Shown piece after piece: positions 35,388 to 44,948 of a DNA stretch of 51,876 nt. The notes under the pieces were generated by a model, which saw only the letters and a list, made by a program, of their open reading frames with translations, did no database searches and had not been told where the DNA came from. Origin of the DNA: an uncultured Rhodospirillales bacterium (lineage in GTDB: Bacteria > Pseudomonadota > Alphaproteobacteria > RF32 > CAG-239); contig CACWLK010000010.1 in assembly GCA_902761715.1 (NCBI GenBank), positions 1 through 51,876 on the forward strand, in the 5' to 3' direction. Both the position numbers and the translations under genes were made by a program. The first letter of the stretch is position 1, and each line of letters starts with the position of its first letter.

Positions 35388-36494
35388 ATGCATAAGCACA
35401 ATAACTTGAAGAAATGGCTCTGCGGAGCAGCTATCGTCGGCGGAAGTTGTTTATATCTGTCGCAACACAGTGAGTTTTTCACAAAAACTCAGGAAAAAGA
35501 CGATTCGGCTCAAACAATAACCGTGCCTGATCGTCCTGAAGATGCTAAAAAGCTGATTGGCTACTCAATGACCGATGCTTTCAAATATGGTGTAATCAAC
35601 AGTATAAGTGATTATGTTGAACAAGCTCCGTATAAAGTTGATACGACTAATTTTGCCGGTGATTTTCAAAATCAAGTTATTGAATTTGGCTATTATGCGG
35701 AAATAAACGGAAGAAAAACGGTCGTACTTACCCACATCAACCCTGACACACTCTCGATTCCTGAAGCCTCTCCGTTTGTCAAAAAAATGATTTGCAAATT
35801 TGCCGAGTTTCACAACAGCCAGAACGAGCGTGCAACCATTTTGGCTCATGAGTTTGCACATCAAGCGACTGATCCTGATAAAAAAATCGGATCAGACATT
35901 CAGTTGTCGCAAAAAACCGACCGTTCAATCTTTGAGTACAATATGACGGCTGAAGAGTTTGAATTGATATGCAACCATGATGAGATGCGTGGACGCATTA
36001 ACGGACTGTTATACAAACGCGAACAATACAAAAAATACGGCAAAAGTTCCGTATTTAACGGAGATTACAGCTTCTACGGACGTGCCCTTCGCAGTGGCAA
36101 AATTGATCCGTTCAGCACAGATCCTCAAGAAATCGCCAATGAGCAATTGTTCTGCGTAAAATCTATACGTGAACAATATGAAAGAGAGCACATTGAGCAT
36201 TATGAAAAATATACTATTGACCGCCTAAGTGCCGAGCATGTCGCTTTTGACCCCAGAAAGCCTGATGAATACCACAAAGCCCTCGACCAGGTATATACAT
36301 TCATTTGGGACGGACAGCTGGTTAATATGAACTTTTACTCCAATGGCCAACTTCCAGAGTTGCGCTTGACCGATAATGAATACGACGTAGCAAAAGCCAA
36401 AGACATCAGCGATTCATCAAAATGTATGCCCAAAAACCCGAAAAATATAATGTCGGCAGCTCTTTTACTCAGCAAAAAAGATCAATCACGCTAG
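35388..36494 (+). CDS. predicted membrane-anchored or secreted HExxH metallopeptidase-like protein
   Basis: A 368-residue protein with an N-terminal hydrophobic anchor (LCGAAIVGGSCLYL, residues 11-24). It carries ILAHEFAHQ, an HExxH zinc motif (His154, Glu155, His158). A downstream acidic position in NHDEMRGRI (Glu199) is a possible third ligand. No named family is recognised. The rest is rich in charged residues and ends in a Ser/Lys-rich tail. The ATG at 35388 is used; an AAGGA lies unusually far (16 bases) upstream, and a TTG at 35358 is an alternative. The gene converges on tkt with overlapping stops. Confidence 0.66.
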   Translation: MHKHNNLKKWLCGAAIVGGSCLYLSQHSEFFTKTQEKDDSAQTITVPDRPEDAKKLIGYSMTDAFKYGVINSISDYVEQAPYKVDTTNFAGDFQNQVIEFGYYAEINGRKTVVLTHINPDTLSIPEASPFVKKMICKFAEFHNSQNERATILAHEFAHQATDPDKKIGSDIQLSQKTDRSIFEYNMTAEEFELICNHDEMRGRINGLLYKREQYKKYGKSSVFNGDYSFYGRALRSGKIDPFSTDPQEIANEQLFCVKSIREQYEREHIEHYEKYTIDRLSAEHVAFDPRKPDEYHKALDQVYTFIWDGQLVNMNFYSNGQLPELRLTDNEYDVAKAKDISDSSKCMPKNPKNIMSAALLLSKKDQSR

Positions 36495-38464
36495 CTCTTG
36501 CAGTGTTTTACAATTTCTTCAGCGATTCTATCTGCTGTCAACCCGAAGTGTTCATACAGTTCACCGGCCGGTGCTGAAGCCCCAAAGCTGTCAATGCCGA
36601 TAATTTTGCCGTTTTCTCCGCAATACTTATCCCAGCCGAACGGTGAGGCTGCCTCAATAACAACCCTGAAGGCATTGCCGAGTACCTGAGCACGATATTC
36701 TGCCGGCTGTTTATCAAACAATTCGGTGCAAGGCATTGATACGACGGCAACTTCTATATTTTTAGCCTTAAGCAGTTTTTGCGCCTCAACTGCAATTGCA
36801 ACCTCAGAACCGGTAGCAATAATCGTAGCTTTTCGCTCCTCATTGGCTTCCGAAATTACATACCCGCCCTTTGCAACCATGTTTTCCGAACAATTTTTTC
36901 TGAGCATCGGCAACCCTTGTCGAGAAAGCGCCAACAGACTTGGAGTTTTTTCGCTTGTTATAGCCACCTGCCACGCTTCTGCTGTTTCGACCACATCACA
37001 AGGTCTGAACATCAACACATTCGGCATAGCTCGATATGAGGCCAAATGTTCAATCGGCTGATGAGTAGGACCGTCTTCTCCGACACCGATTGAGTCATGC
37101 GTTAATACATAAACCACTCTCAATCCCATTAACGCCGCCAAGCGTATTGACGGGCGCATGTAGTCTGAAAATACAAAAAAGGTGCCGCCATACGGAATAA
37201 CTCCGCCATGCAAAGACATACCGTTCATAATTGCAGCCATGGCATGTTCTCTGATACCATACATTACATTATTGCCGCTGTAATCATCGGCGGTAATGGT
37301 CTGCATTCCTTTTACGAATGTCAGGTTAGATGCAGCCAAATCAGCCGAACCTCCGACAATCTGTGGTACTGCCGGAACAATTTTTTCAAGACACATTTGT
37401 GAGGCTTTGCGTGTTGCAACTTTTGTTTGCTCATCAATGGCCTGCTGTTTCAACGCATTTAGGTCTTTATCCCAATTTTTGGGTAATCTGTTATTGATGA
37501 CTTCATCAAACTCTGCGTTACCGGCTGCATTTTTGCGCCATTCTTCATATTCTGCCAAACTGCGATGTCCGGCTTCTCTCCATGCATTCAATGCTTCTTG
37601 CGGAAGCTCAAAAGCGGCATAATTCCACCCGCATTGTTTTTTCATTGCATCCAGTTCTTCTGCTCCCAAAGGAGAGCCATGGCACGATGATGTTCCGCAT
37701 TTTGATGGAGCCCCAAAGCCGATTGTTGTTTTACAAGCAATCAACGTCGGACGGTCAGAGCCCTGTGCTTTAACTATAGCTTGGGCAATTGCTTCCTGAT
37801 CTTGTCCGTCAACTTCAAGTGTATTCCAACCGACGGCCTTAAAGCGTTTTATCTGGTCAACGGAGCTTGCCTTATCAACCGTTCCGTCGATTGTAATATT
37901 GTTATTATCCCAAAAAACAATCAGCTTGTTCAATTTCCAATGTCCGGCAAGTGCAATTGCTTCTTCCGAAATACCTTCCATCAGGCAACCATCTCCGGCA
38001 ATAACGTAGGTGTAGTGGTTACAAAGTTTATTGCCGAATTTAGCGTTTAATTTACGTTCAGCCAGAGCCATGCCGACCGCCGATGAAATACCCTGTCCCA
38101 AAGGTCCGGTGGTCATATCAATACCAGACAAATGGCCATATTCGGGATGCCCTGCGGTTTTAGAACCGAATTGTCTGAAATTTTTAATATCTTCAATATC
38201 AATATCCGGATATCCCAGCAGATATAGGACGGAATATAATAACATTGAGCCGTGTCCGGCAGAAAGAACAAATCTGTCCCGATCAAACCAGTGCGGATCT
38301 TGCGGATTAAGTTTTATAAATTTTGTAAACAATACTGTAGCAACATCAGCCATTCCTAAGGGCATACCCGGGTGCCCTGATTTTGATTTTTCAATTGCTT
38401 CTGCAGCCAAAAAACGTATTGAATCCGCCATTTGGGATGTCAATTTTTGATGATTATAACTCAT
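36491..38464 (-). CDS. tkt: transketolase
   Basis: A 657-residue thiamine-diphosphate enzyme of the pentose phosphate pathway. It has the N-terminal GHPGMPLGMADVA, GHGSMLLYSVLY, the ThDP motif GDGCLMEGISEEA...NNN, the C-terminal ThDP-binding Glu region YGIREHAM, and HDSIGVGEDGPTHQP. The ATG at 38464 follows AGGAG at 8 bases; a GTG at 38473 is too close to it. Full length. Its stop overlaps that of the convergent HExxH gene. Confidence 0.97.
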   Translation of the reverse strand: MSYNHQKLTSQMADSIRFLAAEAIEKSKSGHPGMPLGMADVATVLFTKFIKLNPQDPHWFDRDRFVLSAGHGSMLLYSVLYLLGYPDIDIEDIKNFRQFGSKTAGHPEYGHLSGIDMTTGPLGQGISSAVGMALAERKLNAKFGNKLCNHYTYVIAGDGCLMEGISEEAIALAGHWKLNKLIVFWDNNNITIDGTVDKASSVDQIKRFKAVGWNTLEVDGQDQEAIAQAIVKAQGSDRPTLIACKTTIGFGAPSKCGTSSCHGSPLGAEELDAMKKQCGWNYAAFELPQEALNAWREAGHRSLAEYEEWRKNAAGNAEFDEVINNRLPKNWDKDLNALKQQAIDEQTKVATRKASQMCLEKIVPAVPQIVGGSADLAASNLTFVKGMQTITADDYSGNNVMYGIREHAMAAIMNGMSLHGGVIPYGGTFFVFSDYMRPSIRLAALMGLRVVYVLTHDSIGVGEDGPTHQPIEHLASYRAMPNVLMFRPCDVVETAEAWQVAITSEKTPSLLALSRQGLPMLRKNCSENMVAKGGYVISEANEERKATIIATGSEVAIAVEAQKLLKAKNIEVAVVSMPCTELFDKQPAEYRAQVLGNAFRVVIEAASPFGWDKYCGENGKIIGIDSFGASAPAGELYEHFGLTADRIAEEIVKHCKS

Positions 38465-38478
38465 AATTTCCACTCCTG

Positions 38479-38970
38479 TTAAAAAGCCAGACCTTGTTGC
38501 TGATTATACAAATATTGGTTTTTACTTAAGGCCATTTCCAGATTAATCTGATATCCCGGTTCTCCGTTTGGAATTGTAACGCTTATTTCGTCGCCGGTAA
38601 CCATAGTTTTTTCACCCACGTTTTCAATTCTGGTGCTGAACGAATGAGGTTGGCGCCCCATCAATGGGTTGGGGTTGTAAGATGTATTTGCATAATAGGA
38701 TATATTAACCTTTTTTCCGCCGGCATCTGTCAAACGTGCAATTTCAAAAATCGGAGAAACCTTCGCCGTTGTTTGACCGTTTTTGGGATTGTATCGGCAA
38801 TATCCTTCATATCCGATCAGTTCGGCGCGGAATTGCGGCTGGTCGCCGTAAAAAGCGGTAACATGGCTGTATTCCGGAGTAATCACGACATTCGGACAAT
38901 ACAAAATATCCGGACGATGTGAACAAGATGCAAGCAGTATCACGGATACCGACACAATTTTCTTTAACAT
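38479..38970 (-). CDS. hypothetical lipoprotein
   Basis: A 163-residue protein with a lipoprotein signal (VSVSVILLASC, lipidated Cys16). The mature part is β-rich, with two further Cys (YCPNV and GYCRYN) that could form a disulfide, and an Asn/Pro/Tyr-rich centre. The domain is not recognised. It lies 14 bases upstream of the tkt start on the same strand, so the two are probably co-transcribed, though no functional link is apparent. Confidence 0.7.
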   Translation of the reverse strand: MLKKIVSVSVILLASCSHRPDILYCPNVVITPEYSHVTAFYGDQPQFRAELIGYEGYCRYNPKNGQTTAKVSPIFEIARLTDAGGKKVNISYYANTSYNPNPLMGRQPHSFSTRIENVGEKTMVTGDEISVTIPNGEPGYQINLEMALSKNQYLYNQQQGLAF

Positions 38971-39054
38971 AAAAACATTCCTTACAACATTAATTATGTT
39001 ACAACTATAAAGAATAGCTCTTGTTTTGTAAACAATCAGCTTTTTACTTGTTTA

Positions 39055-40200
39055 TTAATTTTTTAATTTGAACAGTGCCGCCAATTCGCTGTGAGCAGAA
39101 TAAACAAACTGGTCAACCATGGTTACGCTTTTCAGCTCATATCCGCCGTCAATCAATATATTGGCATCACGCACAAAACTGTGCGGGTTGCAAGAAACAG
39201 CAACAACAACCGATGGTTTTTGTTCATCGTTCAGATTTGCAATTGCGCTTACCTGTTCTTTTGCCCCGGCTCGCGGAGGGTCAAACAAAACCGCATTGTA
39301 TCCGTACAACTCTTTGCCTGACAACGGGTACTTAAACAAGTTGCGATTCTCAATTTTTATGTTGGAAATCATCTGTTTATTTAATGACTCCTGAAAACCT
39401 GACAACAACTCTGAAGATGAATCAACCGCCGTAATCTGTGATTCTGGTCTTTGCGCCAATGCATACGAAAAAGTTCCGACACCGCAGAACAAATCGGCAA
39501 TATTGCCGCTTACATCACCCAAATATTTATTGACCAAAGCAATAAGCGCTTGTTCTCCGGCCTTTGACGGCTGCAAAAACGTTCCTGCGGGAATATAGAC
39601 TTCTCTGCCGGCAATATGCAAATATGGCTTAATCTTTTCCATAATTGTTTCCGGCCGTTGGTTGACATTTTTTCTGTGTGAAATTCGAACAACTTTATCC
39701 TGCGCAACCATCATTTCAAAAATAATTTGCCGCATTTCCAGATTCGGCTCAAAATCAAATTCCAGCACCACATCAAGTCCGTTGTCAGCCTCAGTAATCC
39801 AAACATCACCTTGCTCAATGCGTGCAATTTTATTTTTTTTCCTTTTATCTTTCAGACTAATGTTGACATCAGCTAATTGACCGAGCATTTGCCTTATAAA
39901 ATTTAGGCTTTCGTTAATTTTAGGGGTTAGCATGGGGCAAAAATCAAGATCAACAATTTCTTTGCTTTGTGCGGCATTAAAGCCCATAACAATTTTGCCC
40001 TTATGACGTGCAAAGGCCAAACTCGCCCTTCTGCGACAACCGTCAGATATAAATACCGGTTCCTCAAAATCAAAGCCGTCAGACTTAACTTGCTTTAGCA
40101 CATTGCGCACTTGATCAACCTTGCTCTGCTGGTAGTCAATCAGCGACAAATCTCTGAAACAACATCCCCCGCAAACACTACTGAATTTGCACTCCATCAT
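39055..40200 (-). CDS. TrmA/RumA-family RNA (uracil-C5) methyltransferase
   Basis: A 381-residue SAM-dependent enzyme that methylates uridine in 23S rRNA or tRNA. The N-terminal CKFSSVCGGCCF supplies Fe-S cluster Cys as in RumA. The SAM loop is DLFCGVGTFSYALA, the nucleophile motif is VAVSCNPHSFVRD, and DPPRAGAKEQ is the family signature. It lacks an obvious N-terminal TRAM domain. RlmD and RlmC readings cannot be separated. The second ATG (40197) has better spacing from AGAGG than the first. Confidence 0.87.
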   Translation of the reverse strand: MMECKFSSVCGGCCFRDLSLIDYQQSKVDQVRNVLKQVKSDGFDFEEPVFISDGCRRRASLAFARHKGKIVMGFNAAQSKEIVDLDFCPMLTPKINESLNFIRQMLGQLADVNISLKDKRKKNKIARIEQGDVWITEADNGLDVVLEFDFEPNLEMRQIIFEMMVAQDKVVRISHRKNVNQRPETIMEKIKPYLHIAGREVYIPAGTFLQPSKAGEQALIALVNKYLGDVSGNIADLFCGVGTFSYALAQRPESQITAVDSSSELLSGFQESLNKQMISNIKIENRNLFKYPLSGKELYGYNAVLFDPPRAGAKEQVSAIANLNDEQKPSVVVAVSCNPHSFVRDANILIDGGYELKSVTMVDQFVYSAHSELAALFKLKN

Positions 40201-40335
40201 ATCCTCTTTTTTGTCTTTTCCCTAAGCGCATACTAGGCTATTCGGGTTAAAATACAATAAAAATAAAAAAAAAGATGATTATTTTAAATAATATGCTATA
40301 ACATACGTATCATTTTCAAAAGAGGTACCGGTAGA

Positions 40336-41511
40336 ATGAAACAAAAATTTCCTAAACACCTTAGTTATAATTATAAACTTAATATTGATAACGTTCCGAC
40401 CAAAGCCAATGACAGACTGAGTTTACGAGTAATCGTTCCGGCATTGCTTGTCGGCTTATTAATGATGTTGCTCGGCGTTTTTGAGCTGAATAATGCCCTG
40501 TATACCGGTGCTGAAACAATTTATAAATCTGCCCGAGTAATTCATCAACCTCTTGTCGGACACTTGGTTGCCGATTATGCCTTCATACTTATCGGGCTTG
40601 GCATTATTGCCGGTGCGGTCATTGCCCACATTCGTTACAAAAAAATTTATTTTAACGGGCGCATTTTTGATGTTGATTTCAAAGGCGTATTCGGCGAAGT
40701 CGAAATGTTTAGCGAAAATCTTCGTAACTACCGTGGTGTGCGTATGCGCATTGAATTTTGCCAATTTGGCATATTGACCAAAAACAAATATATTATTGAA
40801 CTTGAGCATATTGATCCGGATAAAACCATTCCTCTTTATATTTCTACCAATAGTATCGGAATTTTTGATATTTGGCACTACTATGCCAAACGGCTTGAAA
40901 AACCCACTATTATGGATACTGATGAAGGCTTAAAAGTGGTCGATAGTTGGGATTTGAACAAAAGCCTCAAAAATTATCTTGTTACCAGCGGTAAGGCTTC
41001 AGACTATGCGCTGGTTCCGCCAATGCCTAAAGTGTTCAAATATATTCAGAGAAGTGACAAAACCGTCCTTGTCTCCAAAAAATCATTTTGGGATGCCATA
41101 AGCTCAATTGCTGCCATGTGGCTGTGCGTGTATGCATTAGCCCTTTTCTTAGTCTTTTACAACTATGCTCGAATTGTTCCGACAGTAAGCTCGGTCTGGT
41201 TATTGAACGGGGGGCTTACACTGGCAACATTGCTGCTGATAGTATGTGTGCTGTGGCTGTTCCGTAAAGAAAAAATCGTAATCAAGGAAAAACGCATAAT
41301 TCTTATCTACAAGTTTTTGCTCCTCTCTCGTAAGAACGGCGAGGTTGATATTGATGCACTTAAAGATATTGAAGTTTTACACAGTCCCGTAACTAACCGC
41401 TACTATTTGGCACTCATTTCTCAATACGGGGTTGCTTCTTTCGGAGCCAAAATGCCGTTAGACAACTTGCGCTGGGTTAAAAAATTCCTGATTCACGAAG
41501 TTTTAAAATAA
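40336..41511 (+). CDS. hypothetical multi-pass membrane protein
   Basis: A 391-residue protein with about four membrane helices, near residues 32-50, 75-95, 258-276 and 288-310. Soluble domains lie between helices two and three and at the C-terminus. The latter (KIVIKEKRIILIYKFLLLSRKNG) resembles the β-strand pattern of bacterial PH-like domains, an inference only. AAGAGG is near the ATG. It precedes the TPR-bamB-der group by 50 bases and may belong to the same unit. Confidence 0.65.
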   Translation: MKQKFPKHLSYNYKLNIDNVPTKANDRLSLRVIVPALLVGLLMMLLGVFELNNALYTGAETIYKSARVIHQPLVGHLVADYAFILIGLGIIAGAVIAHIRYKKIYFNGRIFDVDFKGVFGEVEMFSENLRNYRGVRMRIEFCQFGILTKNKYIIELEHIDPDKTIPLYISTNSIGIFDIWHYYAKRLEKPTIMDTDEGLKVVDSWDLNKSLKNYLVTSGKASDYALVPPMPKVFKYIQRSDKTVLVSKKSFWDAISSIAAMWLCVYALALFLVFYNYARIVPTVSSVWLLNGGLTLATLLLIVCVLWLFRKEKIVIKEKRIILIYKFLLLSRKNGEVDIDALKDIEVLHSPVTNRYYLALISQYGVASFGAKMPLDNLRWVKKFLIHEVLK

Positions 41512-41561
41512 TTTAATGATAACTTATATAAACAACTAAACATTTTTTTGAAAGTACGATT

Positions 41562-42236
41562 ATGAAAAAGAAACAAGAGCAAGAATACACAATGCAAGAC
41601 GCCTTTATCCGTGAAGTAGATGAAGACCTCAAAAATGAATCATTGAAAAAATTATGGGACAAATACGGGCTTTTAATCACTATTTGCGTTGTTGCCGTGT
41701 TGACATTGGCAGTTAGCTATGAGTCGCTTAAGGCATGGTATATCCGCCGTGCCGAAAATTGGTCAGATGCTTATGCGGTAGCTCTCACACTGCAAAGTCA
41801 GGGAAAATACGAGGAAAGTTCACAAGCTTTGAGCATGATTATTGATAAAAAGTTCGGCTCTTTCGCTGATTTAGCTAAAATGCAGCAAATCAATGTTTTG
41901 CTCGATAGCGGTAAAGCGAATGAAGCACAAGATTTAATGTCACAAATTATAGCCGACAAGAGCTTTAATGCTCAGTTGCGTGATGTTGCTACCGTAAAAC
42001 TTGCATCATACAAACAAGACAGTGCTTCTTTCCAAGAAATGGCTACTTTGCTGTCGCCGATAACTTCAAACTCCAAAAATGCATGGTACGCATTTGCCAA
42101 CGAAATGCTGGCAATGATTCATGTCCGTGACGGCAATATTGAAGAGGCCAAGAGCATTTTTAATAACCTTCTCGAAAACAATGATGTTTCCGACGATGTA
42201 AAAAACAGAATTAAAGACATTTTATCAGTATTATAG
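41562..42236 (+). CDS. YfgM-like membrane-anchored TPR protein
   Basis: A 224-residue protein with a cytoplasmic N-terminus (MQDAFIREVDEDLKNESLKK), one TM helix (LLITICVVAVLTLAVSY, about 38-54) and a periplasmic helical domain of TPR-like repeats. It matches YfgM-type proteins encoded before bamB, which associate with SecYEG and periplasmic chaperones. bamB follows after 11 bases. In alphaproteobacteria the TPR-bamB-der order is common. Confidence 0.82.
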   Translation: MKKKQEQEYTMQDAFIREVDEDLKNESLKKLWDKYGLLITICVVAVLTLAVSYESLKAWYIRRAENWSDAYAVALTLQSQGKYEESSQALSMIIDKKFGSFADLAKMQQINVLLDSGKANEAQDLMSQIIADKSFNAQLRDVATVKLASYKQDSASFQEMATLLSPITSNSKNAWYAFANEMLAMIHVRDGNIEEAKSIFNNLLENNDVSDDVKNRIKDILSVL

Positions 42237-42247
42237 GAATAAATTAA

Positions 42248-43564
42248 ATGATATTGCGCAAAAATACAGCTGTCGCGGTTGCTCTGTTACTGCTTATGAC
42301 CGGCTGCGGCAAAGAAAAATTGGTCTTGGACGGCAAAAGAATTCCGGTTTTGGATACTCAAGAAGTCATTGCTTCCGACTACATGAAAGGGGACGTAAAA
42401 ATATCATTGCCGTCTCCCCAACCAGCATATCGCTGGGTTCAGTCCGGCGGTAATGCCAAACACAACATGGGTCATATTGCCAGCGGTGATGAGTTGCAGG
42501 AAGTCTGGTCTGAAAAATTCGGCACCGGCAATTCCAAACGTGATTATCTGATTGCCTCTCCGATTGTGGCTGATGGCATGGTTTTTGCTATTGATGCCAA
42601 TGCCGTAGTTAGTGCCTACAGCCAAAAGGACGGCATGACTATGTGGAAAAAACGTCTTAAACCGCAAGTAAAAGACGACAAAGAGATTTCACTTAAAGGC
42701 TCAGGTTTGGCCTATGATAACGGCAAGCTGTTTGTTACCACCGGCTTTGGCGGTGTCTTTGCTCTAAACCCTCAGGACGGCGAAATTTTATGGAAGTTCT
42801 ATGACAAATCACCGATTCGTATTGCTCCAGGTGTAGGTGGAGGCAAAGTTTTTGTTCAAACCATTGAAAACGTGCTGATTGCGCTCAACCAAAATAGCGG
42901 AGCCGAGCAATGGCGCTATATCTCTCAAAACGAAGATACTGTCTTGGTTGGTGGAGCATCTCCGGCCTATGACGAAACTCGTGATATCTTAATCGCCGGT
43001 TTTAGTAACGGCGAGTTACGTGCAATCAAAGCCAGTACCGGTTCTCCGCTGTGGGTTGACTATGTTGTTGGTGGATACCGTAGCAATATGTTGTCAGAAA
43101 TCAACACCATCAGAGCCAATCCGGTAATCGGAGATGATGTAGTCTTTGTTGCCGGTAATAACCTTGTCGTAGCTTTGGACTTGCGTAGCGGGCAACGTAT
43201 TTGGGAGCGAGAATTCGGTAGCAACAATCAACCGTGGTTAGCCGGCAAAGTATTATATGTTCTGACTGACATTTCTCACCTTTTGGCAATTGATACCGAA
43301 AGTGGCAAAATTATTTGGGACACTAAAGTTCCTGCCGGAGAAGACGTTTCTGATGCTGTCGGTGTAAGTTATGCCGGACCGGTTTTGACCAACAACCGAA
43401 TTTTGGTTACCACTTCTAACGGTTATGCCTTTTATATTTCTCCCTACACCGGAGAAATCATGGGCTTCTTAAAGGTTGATGCCGGTGCTTCAATTGCTCC
43501 GATTGTCGCCAATGGTCAAGTTATCATTACTACAACCGATGCCGAGCTTCTTGCTTATCAATAG
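42248..43564 (+). CDS. bamB: outer-membrane assembly lipoprotein BamB
   Basis: A 438-residue lipoprotein (lipobox LMTGC, Cys20) with an eight-bladed β-propeller of PQQ-like repeats (for example GKLFVTTGFGGVFALNPQDG, DGMTMWKKRL, SGKIIWDTK). It is a BAM-complex subunit that helps insert β-barrel proteins such as the autotransporters of this window. It follows the YfgM-like gene and precedes der by 9 bases. Confidence 0.92.
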   Translation: MILRKNTAVAVALLLLMTGCGKEKLVLDGKRIPVLDTQEVIASDYMKGDVKISLPSPQPAYRWVQSGGNAKHNMGHIASGDELQEVWSEKFGTGNSKRDYLIASPIVADGMVFAIDANAVVSAYSQKDGMTMWKKRLKPQVKDDKEISLKGSGLAYDNGKLFVTTGFGGVFALNPQDGEILWKFYDKSPIRIAPGVGGGKVFVQTIENVLIALNQNSGAEQWRYISQNEDTVLVGGASPAYDETRDILIAGFSNGELRAIKASTGSPLWVDYVVGGYRSNMLSEINTIRANPVIGDDVVFVAGNNLVVALDLRSGQRIWEREFGSNNQPWLAGKVLYVLTDISHLLAIDTESGKIIWDTKVPAGEDVSDAVGVSYAGPVLTNNRILVTTSNGYAFYISPYTGEIMGFLKVDAGASIAPIVANGQVIITTTDAELLAYQ

Positions 43565-43573
43565 GAGTTTTTT

Positions 43574-44917
43574 ATGCCACTGAAAGTCGCAATCATCGGA
43601 CGTCCTAATGTTGGAAAATCTACCCTGTTCAATCGTTTGGCGGGCAGAAAATTGGCTATTGTTCATGATAAACCCGGTGTTACTCGTGATCGCAAAGAGG
43701 CTCCCGCTCGTTTGCAAGACTTAGATTTACTCATCATCGACACCGCCGGTTATGAATATTCAAACGAGGACAACATCGAGCGTCGCATGTGGGAACAAAC
43801 CAAAAAAGCCATTGATTCTGCCGATGTATGCTTGTTTTTGTACGATGCTCGCGAGGGCATACAGCCGTACGATGAGCACTTTGCCGACATTTTGCGAAAA
43901 TCTCATAAACCGGTAATTTTACTGGCTAATAAGTGCGAGGGAAAAATTCAGGAAGACGGGCGGTTTGAGGCCTACAAACTAGGTCTTGGAGAGCCGATTC
44001 CGTTTTCTGCCGAACACGGTTTGGGACTGCAGGATTTACACGATGCTCTAAAACAATATTACAAAGACATCCCACCTGAAGAAAACTCTGACGAAGAAAA
44101 CGACCGCCCGATACAGTTGGCAATTGTCGGTCGTCCGAATGTTGGAAAATCCACTCTCGTAAATGCTCTTTTGCAAGATGATCGTATGCTTACCGGACCG
44201 GAAGCCGGTGTTACCCGTGATGCCATTTCAAACGATTGGGAGTGGCAGGGACACAAAATTAAACTTGTTGATACTGCGGGGTTGCGCCGCCATTCAAAAG
44301 TTAATGATTCGCTCGAAAGGATGTCTGCCGCCAGCTCAAAACATGCGGCGTTTATGGCGCAGGTTGTGGTTTTGGTGCTTGACGCCGATGCCGTACTTGA
44401 TAAGCAGGATTTGACTATTGCTTCTCAGGTTTTGGACGAGGGTAGAGCGCTGATTATTGCCGTCAACAAATGGGATATTGCCAATCGTAAAGAAGCACTC
44501 GACAAACTCAATTACAAGCTAAAAACCTCACTTACGCAGGCAGAAGGCATACCGACCGTTACTATTTCTGCCCTCAAAAATGAGGGGTTGGACAAACTCA
44601 TGCGTGCCGTGCTCAAAGTTTATGAACGCTGGAATATGCGCATACCGACAGCACCGCTTAATAAGTGGTTTGCTGACATGATTGAGGCTTATCCTCCACC
44701 TCTTGGCAAGAACAAGCGTCGTATCAAATTGCGCTATATTACTCAGGCTAAAACTCGACCACCGTCATTTGTTATTTTTTCAAGCAATCCGGAAGGTCTG
44801 CCTGATTCGTATTTGCGCTATTTGACCAACAATCTGCGTGATACATTCAAGATGGGGGGGATTCCGTTGCGCATTGTGGTGCGTAAAACTGATAACCCTT
44901 ACGCCGACAACGATTAA
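43574..44917 (+). CDS. der: ribosome-biogenesis GTPase Der (EngA)
   Basis: A 447-residue GTPase with two tandem G domains. Each has its P-loop (GRPNVGKSTLFNRL at about 9-22, GRPNVGKSTLVNAL at about 183-196), a DTAG switch and an NKxD-type motif (NKCE, NKWD). A KH-like C-terminal domain follows. It acts in 50S assembly. AGGAG lies upstream of the ATG, 9 bases after bamB. Confidence 0.97.
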   Translation: MPLKVAIIGRPNVGKSTLFNRLAGRKLAIVHDKPGVTRDRKEAPARLQDLDLLIIDTAGYEYSNEDNIERRMWEQTKKAIDSADVCLFLYDAREGIQPYDEHFADILRKSHKPVILLANKCEGKIQEDGRFEAYKLGLGEPIPFSAEHGLGLQDLHDALKQYYKDIPPEENSDEENDRPIQLAIVGRPNVGKSTLVNALLQDDRMLTGPEAGVTRDAISNDWEWQGHKIKLVDTAGLRRHSKVNDSLERMSAASSKHAAFMAQVVVLVLDADAVLDKQDLTIASQVLDEGRALIIAVNKWDIANRKEALDKLNYKLKTSLTQAEGIPTVTISALKNEGLDKLMRAVLKVYERWNMRIPTAPLNKWFADMIEAYPPPLGKNKRRIKLRYITQAKTRPPSFVIFSSNPEGLPDSYLRYLTNNLRDTFKMGGIPLRIVVRKTDNPYADND

Positions 44918-44920
44918 TAA

Positions 44921-44946
44921 AAAAGCCCTGATTAATCAGGGCTTTT
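44921..44946. terminator. bidirectional terminator
   Basis: AAAAGCCCTGATT and AATCAGGGCTTTT form a perfect 13-bp inverted repeat with essentially no loop, so in practice the central bases open. It ends the bamB-der transcript and the converging psd-pssA transcript. Confidence 0.88.
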
Positions 44947-44948
44947 GT

